DNA of 64,000 nucleotides, from positions 62,001 through 126,000 of the forward strand of contig NZ_NINX01000036.1 of NCBI RefSeq assembly GCF_002188635.1, in the 5' to 3' direction. The stretch's first letter is position 1, and each line of letters begins with the position of its first letter. A program made the position numbers and the translations under genes. Source of the DNA: Pigmentiphaga sp. NML030171. GTDB lineage: Bacteria; Pseudomonadota; Gammaproteobacteria; Burkholderiales; Burkholderiaceae_B. The notes under the pieces were generated by a model that did no database searches, was not told the DNA's origin, and saw only the letters and a list, made by a program, of their open reading frames with translations. Shown in pieces: positions 18,898 through 25,970 of this stretch.

Positions 18898-19713
18898 ATG
18901 ACAGAACCGCAACCGGCGCTTGCCCCGACCGAACTGGAACGCGACCTGCGCCGGATGGCCCGGCGCCTCGCGCTGACCCGCATGCTGGGCGCGAGCGCCG
19001 CGGCGCTGGGCCTGCCCGGCCTCGCCCGAGCCGGCGATGCCGCGGCCGTGGGCACCTGCATCGCGCTGCCCGAGGAAACCGCCGGCCCCTACCCCGCCAA
19101 CGGCGGCGGCCCCACCAGCAACGCGGCCAACGTCCTGGCCTCGTCCGGCGTCGTGCGCAGCGACCTGCGCAGCAGCTTCGGCGGTGCCGGCGGCACGGCT
19201 CAGGGCGTGCCGCTGCAGCTGACCATCAAGCTGGTCGACGTCAGCGCCGGCTGCGCGCCGCTGCCCGGCCGGGCGGTCTATCTGTGGCATTGCACGCGCG
19301 ACGGCGGCTATTCGCTGTACACCCGGGAGCTGCGCGACGAGAACTTCCTGCGCGGGGTCCAGGTGGCCGATGCCCACGGCCAGGTCAGCTTCCAGACCAT
19401 CTTCCCGGGCTGCTACCCCGGGCGCTATCCGCACCTGCACCTGGAGGTCTACCCCACCGCTGACGGCGCCCCGCGCTACGACCGCAAGTACCTGACCTCG
19501 CAGCTGGCGCTGCCGCAGGATGCCTGCGGCGCCGTCTATGGCGAGACGCGCGGCTACGAATCCAGCCTCCAGGCGTATGCGCGCATCAGCCTGGAGAAGG
19601 ACGGGATCTTAAGCGACAACTCGCCGGCCGAGATCGCCGCGCAGACCGTGGTGATGAAAGGCAGTCCGGGCCACGGCTACGTCGGACGCGCGATCGTGGG
19701 CATGCTGGGCTGA
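18898..19713 (+). CDS. exported intradiol dioxygenase, protocatechuate 3,4-dioxygenase-like
   Basis: Non-haem Fe(III) ring-cleavage dioxygenase of 271 residues with an export signal. The N-terminus contains RRMARRLALTRML followed by a hydrophobic stretch to about A45, which resembles a Tat leader. The catalytic part has the four ligands Y138 (DGGYSLY), Y173 (PGCYPGRY), H179 and H181 (PHLHLEVY). Only four residues separate the second Tyr motif from the His pair, the compact form seen in secreted intradiol enzymes, unlike the cytoplasmic enzyme at 14.5 kb. The substrate is unknown. It has its own ribosome site GGAAG. Confidence 0.82.
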   Translation: MTEPQPALAPTELERDLRRMARRLALTRMLGASAAALGLPGLARAGDAAAVGTCIALPEETAGPYPANGGGPTSNAANVLASSGVVRSDLRSSFGGAGGTAQGVPLQLTIKLVDVSAGCAPLPGRAVYLWHCTRDGGYSLYTRELRDENFLRGVQVADAHGQVSFQTIFPGCYPGRYPHLHLEVYPTADGAPRYDRKYLTSQLALPQDACGAVYGETRGYESSLQAYARISLEKDGILSDNSPAEIAAQTVVMKGSPGHGYVGRAIVGMLG

Positions 19714-19736
19714 GCGCCTCGCCAGCCCGGAAACGA

Positions 19737-19768
19737 CGATGCCCCGGGGCGCCTGCCGCGGGGCATCG
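19737..19768. terminator. hairpin between convergent dioxygenase and thiolase genes
   Basis: Ten-base arms CGATGCCCCG and CGGGGCATCG around a 12-base loop in the gap between two convergent genes; likely acts for both. Confidence 0.5.
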
Positions 19769-19805
19769 GTGCCGGACGCCGCGTCGGCGGCGCCCGTGGC
19801 CGGGA

Positions 19806-21011
19806 TCAGACCCGCTCGAGGATGACGGCGATCCCCTGGCCCACGCCGATGCACATCGTGCACAGCGCATAGCGGCCGCCGGTGCGGTGCAGCTGGTTGA
19901 TGGCCGTCGTGGCCAGCCGCGCGCCGCTGGCGCCCAGCGGGTGGCCCAGCGCGATCGCGCCGCCGTTGGGATTCACGCGTGCGTCGTCGTCGGCCAGGCC
20001 CAGGTCGCGCAACACCGCCAGGCCCTGCGCGGCAAACGCCTCGTTCAGCTCGATCACGTCGATCTGGTCCAGGGTCAGGCCGGTCAGCGCCAGCACCTTG
20101 CGGGTGGCGGGCGCGGGCCCCATGCCCATGATGCGGGGCGGCACGCCGGCGGTCGCCATGCCCACCACGCGGGCGCGCGGCGTCAGGCCGTGGCGGGCCG
20201 CCTCGGCCTCGCTGGCCAGCAGCAGCGCGCAAGCGCCGTCGTTCACGCCCGAGGCATTGCCGGCGGTGACCGTGCCGTCGGGGCGGACCACGCCCTTCAG
20301 GCGGCCCAGCGCTTCCATGCTGGTCTCGCGCGGATGCTCGTCCCTGGTCACGACGATGGGGTCGCCCTTCCTCTGGGGAATCGTCACGGGAGTGATCTCG
20401 GCGTCGAAGAAACCGGACTTCTGGGCCGCGGCGGCCTTGGCCTGGCTGGCCAGTGCCATGCGGTCCTGGGCCTCGCGCTCGATCTTGTAGTCGGTGGCGA
20501 CGTTCTCGGCCGTCTCGGGCATGGAGTCCACGCCGTACATCTGCTTCATCAGCTTGTTGACGAAGCGCCAGCCGATGGTCGTGTCATAGATCTGCGCGTT
20601 GCGCGAGAACGCGGTCTCGGCCTTGCCCATCACGAACGGGGCGCGGCTCATGCTCTCGACGCCGCCAGCCAGCATCAGACCGGCCTCGCCCGACTTGATC
20701 GCGCGCGCGGCGGTGCCGACCGCGTCCAGGCCCGAACCGCACAGGCGGTTGACGGTCGACCCCGGCAGCTCCAGCGGCAGGCCGGCCAGCAGCGAGGCCA
20801 TGTGGGCGACGTTGCGGTTGTCCTCGCCTGCCTGGTTGGCGCAGCCGAAGATGATGTCGGTGACGGCGGCCCAGTCCAGCCGGGGGTTGCGTTCCATCAG
20901 GGCCTTGAGCGGGATCGCCGCGAGGTCGTCGGTGCGCACCGACGCCAGGGCGCCGCCGTAGCGGCCGATGGGGGTGCGGATCGCGTCGCAGATGAAGGCG
21001 TGTGTAGTCAT
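19806..21011 (-). CDS. pcaF: 3-oxoadipyl-CoA thiolase
   Basis: Cleaves 3-oxoadipyl-CoA with CoA to succinyl-CoA and acetyl-CoA, the last step of the 3-oxoadipate route. The 401 residues start MTTHAFICDAIRTPIGRYGG, typical of PcaF. Catalytic residues are C91 (NRLCGSGLDAV), H357 (GHPLGASGAR) and C387 (CIGVGQG). The length equals the family norm. It is last in a leftward set pcaI-pcaJ-maleylacetate reductase-pcaF with a 28-base gap to the reductase. Confidence 0.95.
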   Translation of the reverse strand: MTTHAFICDAIRTPIGRYGGALASVRTDDLAAIPLKALMERNPRLDWAAVTDIIFGCANQAGEDNRNVAHMASLLAGLPLELPGSTVNRLCGSGLDAVGTAARAIKSGEAGLMLAGGVESMSRAPFVMGKAETAFSRNAQIYDTTIGWRFVNKLMKQMYGVDSMPETAENVATDYKIEREAQDRMALASQAKAAAAQKSGFFDAEITPVTIPQRKGDPIVVTRDEHPRETSMEALGRLKGVVRPDGTVTAGNASGVNDGACALLLASEAEAARHGLTPRARVVGMATAGVPPRIMGMGPAPATRKVLALTGLTLDQIDVIELNEAFAAQGLAVLRDLGLADDDARVNPNGGAIALGHPLGASGARLATTAINQLHRTGGRYALCTMCIGVGQGIAVILERV

Positions 21012-21039
21012 GTTCTGTCTCGGATTGGGTAAAACTGTT

Positions 21040-22119
21040 CTAGGGGTTGCGACTGACGTTGGTGACCGGGCGTACACCCGCCCAGGCGTTCTGCAGCAGC
21101 GCGCGGATGGCCGTGCGCTCGATGGGACGCGGGTTCCAATAGGGATTGGACACCGCGATGTCGGCGGCGCGATCGAGATCGGCCTCCGGCATGCCGAGAT
21201 CCCGCAGGGCAACGGGGGCGCCGTTGTCGCGGGCAAGATCGTAGAGCCCCGCCGCCGCGTCCTGGGTGCCGATGGCACGCGCGATGCGGGCCATGGCCTC
21301 CGGCGCGGCCGGGGCGTTGTAGGCCATCGCATGCGGCAGCACGATGGTATGGCATTCGGCGTGCGGCAGGTTGAAGCTGCCGCCCAGCGTGTGGCAAAGC
21401 TTGTGGTGCAGGGCCATGCCGACGTTGCCCAGCACGGTGCCGCACAGCCAGGCGCCATACAGCGCCTGCGAGCGGGCCTCGATGTCGCCGGACCGGCGCA
21501 CGATGCCCGGCAAGGCGCGGGACATGGCCGTCAGGCCTTCTTCGGCCATCAGCGACATGATGGGATTGCTGTCCTGCGCGTAGAGGCCTTCGGCGGCATG
21601 CGCCATGGCATTCATGGCGCTGGTGACCGACAGCCCCACCGGCAGCCCCGTCGACAGGTCGGGATCGTAGATCACGGTACGCGGCAGCACGCGCGCGTCC
21701 TTGCCCGTCTTTTTCAGCCCGCCTTCGGTGATGCCGTAGATGGGCGTCATCTCGGAACCGGCGTAGGTCGTGGGAATGGCCAGGATCGGCAGCCCCGACT
21801 CGAGCGCGATGGCCTTGCCCAGGCCCACCGTGGAGCCGCCGCCGATGGCGACGGCGCAGTCGGCCTCCAGCCGGCGCGCCTCGTCGCGCGCCTGGCGGGC
21901 CGCCTCGATCGGCACATGCATGACCGCGCCGTCGAAGATACCCGCCGCCTTCGCCCCCAGCAGGGCCGCCACGCGCTCGGCCAGCTTGCGCTGGCCGGGC
22001 GTGGACAACACCAGCGCCCGCTGCGCGCCCAGCAGCCCGATCTCCCGTTCCAGGTGCTGCAGCGAACCCGCGCCGAACACCACGCGGGCGGCATGGGCGT
22101 TGTAGACGAAGGCGTCCAT
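21040..22119 (-). CDS. maleylacetate reductase
   Basis: NAD(P)H-dependent reduction of maleylacetate to 3-oxoadipate. It has 359 residues of the iron-containing alcohol dehydrogenase superfamily: nucleotide motif AIGGGSTVGLGKA, then PTTYAGSEMTPIYG. The block HHKLCHTLGGSFNLPHAE and VLPHAMAYN is characteristic of maleylacetate reductases. ATG 22119 is chosen since MDAFVYNAHAARVVFG matches family N-termini; a longer frame overlapping pcaJ is rejected. It connects the hydroxyquinol dioxygenase product to the 3-oxoadipate enzymes on either side. Confidence 0.92.
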   Translation of the reverse strand: MDAFVYNAHAARVVFGAGSLQHLEREIGLLGAQRALVLSTPGQRKLAERVAALLGAKAAGIFDGAVMHVPIEAARQARDEARRLEADCAVAIGGGSTVGLGKAIALESGLPILAIPTTYAGSEMTPIYGITEGGLKKTGKDARVLPRTVIYDPDLSTGLPVGLSVTSAMNAMAHAAEGLYAQDSNPIMSLMAEEGLTAMSRALPGIVRRSGDIEARSQALYGAWLCGTVLGNVGMALHHKLCHTLGGSFNLPHAECHTIVLPHAMAYNAPAAPEAMARIARAIGTQDAAAGLYDLARDNGAPVALRDLGMPEADLDRAADIAVSNPYWNPRPIERTAIRALLQNAWAGVRPVTNVSRNP

Positions 22120-22123
22120 GGCG

Positions 22124-22768
22124 TCAGGCCTTGCGCAGCGGCACGCCGCACAGGCGCTGCAACTCGTCGAACGACAGTCCGTCGACCACATCGCTGACGT
22201 AGACCCCGTCCTTCTTGATGTCGAACACGGCCAGGTCGGAATAGACCCGGCTCACGCAGCCGACGCCGGTCAGCGGATAGGAGCAGGTTTCCACCAGCTT
22301 GCTGGACCCCGTCTTGGTCAGCAGGTCCATCATCACGAATACCTGCTTGGCGCCGATGGCCAGGTCCATCGCGCCGCCCACGGCGGGGATGGCGTCCGGC
22401 GCGCCGGTGTGCCAGTTGGCCAGGTCGCCCTTGACCGACACCTGGAAGGCACCCAGCACGCAGATGTCCAGGTGGCCGCCGCGCATCATCGCGAAGGAAT
22501 CGGCGTGGTGGAAATAGGCGGCACCGGGCAGCGCGGTGACTGGCTGCTTGCCGGCGTTGATCAGGTCCCAGTCCTCCTGGCCCTTCTCGGGCGCGGGGCC
22601 CATGCCCAGGAGGCCGTTCTCGGTGTGCAGCAGGACCTCGCGATCGGCCGGCAGGTGGTTGGCCACCAGCGTGGGCAGGCCGATGCCCAGGTTCACGTAG
22701 GCGCCCTCGGGAATGTCGCGCGCCACGCGCTGGGCCATCTGGTCTCGATTCATCTTGTTCATGTGCAT
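22124..22768 (-). CDS. pcaJ: 3-oxoadipate CoA-transferase subunit B
   Basis: Transfers CoA from succinyl-CoA to 3-oxoadipate together with PcaI. It has 214 residues (212 if it starts at ATG 22762). The catalytic glutamate is E50 in LLHTENGLLGMGP; GLPTLVANHLP and GGAMDLAIGAK are family landmarks. GAGG lies three bases before ATG 22768 and nine before ATG 22762, so the inner ATG may be the real start. Only five bases separate it from the pcaI stop. It closely resembles acetoacetate transferases, and the neighbours favour 3-oxoadipate. Confidence 0.92.
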   Translation of the reverse strand: MHMNKMNRDQMAQRVARDIPEGAYVNLGIGLPTLVANHLPADREVLLHTENGLLGMGPAPEKGQEDWDLINAGKQPVTALPGAAYFHHADSFAMMRGGHLDICVLGAFQVSVKGDLANWHTGAPDAIPAVGGAMDLAIGAKQVFVMMDLLTKTGSSKLVETCSYPLTGVGCVSRVYSDLAVFDIKKDGVYVSDVVDGLSFDELQRLCGVPLRKA

Positions 22769-22773
22769 GTTCC

Positions 22774-23463
22774 TCAGGCGGCCTGTTGGGCGTTGGCTTG
22801 GGCCCCGACGGCCACCACGCGCTTGACGAAAATGCCGGGCGTCACGACCGCTTCCGGATCGAGCTCGCCCAGTTCGACGGTTTCGTGCACCTGGGCGATG
22901 GCCATCCTGGCGGCGGTCGCCATGATGGGCCCGAAGTTGCGCGCGGTCTTGCGATAGGTCAGGTTGCCCCAGCGATCGCCCTTGTAGGCCGAGATCAGCG
23001 CCACGTCGCCGTGGATGGGGTATTCCAGCACGTAGTCGCGGCCGTTGATGTGCCGCGTTTCCTTGCCCTCGGCCAGCAGCGTGCCGAAGCCGGTGGGCGT
23101 GTAGAAGGCGCCCACGCCCGCGCCGGCGGCGCGGATGCGCTCGGCCAGGTTGCCCTGGGGCACGAGCTCGAGCTCGATCTTCTTGGCGCGATAGAGCTCG
23201 TCGAACACGTAGGAGTCGGTCTGCCGCGGGAAGGAGCAGATCACCTTGCGCACGCGCCCGGTCTGCAGCAGCGCGGCCAGGCCCGTATAGCCGTTGCCGG
23301 CGTTGTTGTTCACCACCACGAGATCCTTGGCGCCCTGCTCGATCAGCCCGTCGATCAGCGCGTTGGGCAGGCCGGCCGTGCCGAACCCGCCTACCAATAT
23401 GGTGGAGCCGTCCTTGACGCCGGCCAGCGCTTCGGCCACCGAAGCCACGATTTTGTTGATCAT
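22774..23463 (-). CDS. pcaI: 3-oxoadipate CoA-transferase subunit A
   Basis: Alpha subunit of 229 residues. CoA-binding glycine motif GGFGTAGLPNALIDGL near residue 26, VVVNNNAGNGYTGLA, and later ALISAYKGDRWGNLTYR. It starts at ATG 23463 with GGAG seven bases upstream. It is the first gene of the leftward pcaIJ-reductase-pcaF set; the gap of 137 bases before it carries two candidate operators. Confidence 0.93.
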   Translation of the reverse strand: MINKIVASVAEALAGVKDGSTILVGGFGTAGLPNALIDGLIEQGAKDLVVVNNNAGNGYTGLAALLQTGRVRKVICSFPRQTDSYVFDELYRAKKIELELVPQGNLAERIRAAGAGVGAFYTPTGFGTLLAEGKETRHINGRDYVLEYPIHGDVALISAYKGDRWGNLTYRKTARNFGPIMATAARMAIAQVHETVELGELDPEAVVTPGIFVKRVVAVGAQANAQQAA

Positions 23464-23531
23464 CTATGTCTCCGCACGATGCCTGCCATCCGGGGGGACG
23501 CAGGTGGCGTACCTGATTGCAAAACGGAAAA

Positions 23532-23565
23532 GTTCTATACGCGAACTATTGTTCGAATATTAAAC
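23532..23565. promoter_or_regulatory. two direct 15-bp boxes upstream of pcaI, candidate regulator sites
   Basis: GTTCTATACGCGAAC (23532-23546) and GTTCGAATATTAAAC (23551-23565), each GTTC-N7-(G/A)AAC, starting 19 bases apart and 70-100 bases before the pcaI start. From memory they resemble sites of the IclR-family activator PcaR; no such regulator gene is in the window. Confidence 0.45.
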
Positions 23566-23600
23566 ATCGATTACGCACGAGGGGCAAGAGGCCAGAATCA

Positions 23601-25970
23601 TCATAAGCCTCCCGAGCCGTCATTCCGAACGTGTTCCGGCAGTCCGCGCACGGCGAAGCGCACGCTGTCGTAGCGACCGCCCTCGTCCATCACGGTGACG
23701 GTATGCGCGCCGTTCGAGGTGAAACGCAGCGAGACCGGACTCGCGCCATCGGTGCGGCGGACCGGCTTGCCATCCAGCATCCACCACAGCGTCCCGTCGC
23801 CGCCCAGCGCCCGCAGTTGCACGTCGATCCGGTCGCGTCCCGGCACCGGGCGCAGGATCGCCCCCGTGTCCAGGCCTTCGAGCCGCACGCCCGCGCCCGC
23901 GTGCGAGACTGCCCCGCACGCCGGATGCCAGCGCGCCGCGCCGGTTCCGGGCAGCATTCCCGCCTCCGCCCACGGCTGCAGGGCCAACGGCCAGCGCGCG
24001 ACCTGCCTGGGCGTGCCCGGCACGCGGCATCCCGGATCGGTGCGCATTCCCGAGCGGGGATCGACCCAGATCGTCTCCACCAGTCCGCCCTGCGTTCCGC
24101 GCTCGGGCAGCGTGGGCGGCACGGCATCGTCCAGCGCCCAGGCCTGGCGGCGTTGCAGGCACATGCCTTCGGGCGTGCTGTCGGTCCGCAGGCCCAGCGG
24201 CCAGCAGATCGACTGCGCGCGTACCGAGGCGGGCGGCACGCGGGGAACGGGCGCGGCCGCCGGCAGCGCTGCCACCAGGTCCTGCAGCAGCGGCGCGGCG
24301 ACGTTGGCGCCGAAAAAACCGGGATTGGGCGTGCCGTCGGGCCGGCCCACCCAGACGCCCAGCGTCCAGGCATCGGTCACGCCCACGGCCCAGGCATCGC
24401 GAAAGCCGAAGCTCGTGCCGGTCTTCCAGGCCAGCCCCCGGCCGCCGGCATAGAACGGCCGGTCGGGCCGGCCGCCGCTCTCCAGGATGTCGCGCACGAT
24501 GAAGGCCGCGCCCTCGCTCATGATGCGGGACTCGACGCGCGGCTCGTCGGCGGTCAGCCGCACGCGGCCGGCGATGCCGCCGCGCGCCAAGGCGCGGTAG
24601 GCGCCCACCAGCTCTTCCAGCGTGGTACCCGCCCCGCCCAGGATCAGGCTCAGGTTGGGGGCCGCGCCCGCCGGGATGCGCAGGCGCAGCCCGCCCGCGC
24701 GCAGCGCCGATGCGAAGCGCGCTGGGCCGATGCGATCGAGCAGGTCGACCGCGGGCACGTTGAGCGAACGCTGCAAGGCCTCGGACACGCTGACCGCCCC
24801 CGAGAAGGACGCCTGGAAATTGCCCGGCCGGTAGCCGCCGAAGGTCTGCGGCGCGTCGACCAGCAGGCTCTCGGAATGGATCATGCCCTCGTCCAGCGCC
24901 ATCGCGTACAGGAAGGGCTTGAGCGTCGAGCCCGGCGAACGCACGCCCCGGACCATGTCCACGTGGGCCGCCCGGCGGGCGTCGGAAAAATCGGCCGATC
25001 CCGCGTAGACACGCGCCTCCATGCTGTCGTTGTCCATCACCAGCACGGCCATCGACACCTTGGGCGGCAGCGTATCCACGCGATCCAGCAGCATGTCCTC
25101 GACGATGGACTGCCATTCGGCGTCCAGGGTGGACCGGACCACGCGGCGGGCCGCGGCGGTCCCCCGCGGCCGCTGGCGCAGGCGTTCGGCGGCCAGCGGC
25201 GCCAGCCAGTGGCCGCGCAGCGGCTGCACGATCACGCGCTCGATGCGCGCATCCCCGGCCACCTCGGCGGTCCAGCGGCCGCGCTCGACCATCCGGGCGA
25301 GCACCTTGTCGCGCGCCGCCCGGGCCGCCTCGGGCGCGCGGTCGGGCCGCAGCCGGGACGGCGCCTGCGGCAACGCCGTCAGCAGCGCGGCCTCGGCATG
25401 GCTCAGCTGGCGCGACGGCTTGCCCAGGTAGGCGCGGCTGGCCATCTCGACGCCTTCGACGATGCCGCCCATGGGCGCATGATTCAGGTACAGGGCCAGG
25501 ATGTCGCGCTTGGACAGGTGCCATTCCAGTTGCACCGCCCGCGCCATCTGGCGCAGCTTGGCACCCATGCTGCGCGGTGCGCCGCGCAGCGTCGGGTCGA
25601 TCATGCGCGCGACCTGCATGGTCAGGGTCGAACCGCCCGAGACGATGCGGCCCGAAGCCGCCCACTGCCAGGCCGCGCGCGCCATGGCGTAGGGATTGAT
25701 GCCACCATGCCAGTAGAACCAGCGGTCCTCGTAGGTCAGCAGCGCCTGGAGATACAGCGGGGACACGTCCTCGGGCGAAACGGGGTAGCGCCAGATGCCG
25801 TCCTCGCCCGGATAGGCACGCAGGGGGCTGCCGTCGGCCGACGTGACCACCAGGCCACCATCGGCCGGCCGGAAGGCCTGGGCCGGTAGCGGATGCATCC
25901 GGTCCGCCGCCCACAGCGCCCCCAGCGCGACCGCTCCCGCCGCCGCGGCGGCGAACCAGCGCCGCCTCAG
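23601..25970 (-). CDS. pbpC: penicillin-binding protein 1C (bifunctional glycosyltransferase-transpeptidase)
   Basis: Membrane-anchored peptidoglycan synthase; 789 residues counted from the CTG at 25970. It has a basic tail and transmembrane helix (about 1-24), GT51 glycosyltransferase with catalytic E81 (TYEDRWFYWH), and transpeptidase with S348-T-L-K, SLN, and K516-T-G. A C-terminal beta domain of the 1C type follows. No ATG, GTG or TTG occurs in frame before ATG 25898, which would cut off the membrane anchor. CTG 25970 overlaps the previous stop (CTGA) and has GGAGG six bases upstream. It follows the alpha-2-macroglobulin gene, as in many Gram-negatives. Confidence 0.93.
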   Translation of the reverse strand: MRRRWFAAAAAGAVALGALWAADRMHPLPAQAFRPADGGLVVTSADGSPLRAYPGEDGIWRYPVSPEDVSPLYLQALLTYEDRWFYWHGGINPYAMARAAWQWAASGRIVSGGSTLTMQVARMIDPTLRGAPRSMGAKLRQMARAVQLEWHLSKRDILALYLNHAPMGGIVEGVEMASRAYLGKPSRQLSHAEAALLTALPQAPSRLRPDRAPEAARAARDKVLARMVERGRWTAEVAGDARIERVIVQPLRGHWLAPLAAERLRQRPRGTAAARRVVRSTLDAEWQSIVEDMLLDRVDTLPPKVSMAVLVMDNDSMEARVYAGSADFSDARRAAHVDMVRGVRSPGSTLKPFLYAMALDEGMIHSESLLVDAPQTFGGYRPGNFQASFSGAVSVSEALQRSLNVPAVDLLDRIGPARFASALRAGGLRLRIPAGAAPNLSLILGGAGTTLEELVGAYRALARGGIAGRVRLTADEPRVESRIMSEGAAFIVRDILESGGRPDRPFYAGGRGLAWKTGTSFGFRDAWAVGVTDAWTLGVWVGRPDGTPNPGFFGANVAAPLLQDLVAALPAAAPVPRVPPASVRAQSICWPLGLRTDSTPEGMCLQRRQAWALDDAVPPTLPERGTQGGLVETIWVDPRSGMRTDPGCRVPGTPRQVARWPLALQPWAEAGMLPGTGAARWHPACGAVSHAGAGVRLEGLDTGAILRPVPGRDRIDVQLRALGGDGTLWWMLDGKPVRRTDGASPVSLRFTSNGAHTVTVMDEGGRYDSVRFAVRGLPEHVRNDGSGGL

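Noticed and set aside
19806-21458. 550-residue thiolase with a long N-terminal extension
   Set aside because: The extension is an out-of-frame reading of maleylacetate reductase; PcaF begins at 21011 with the standard N-terminus and length.
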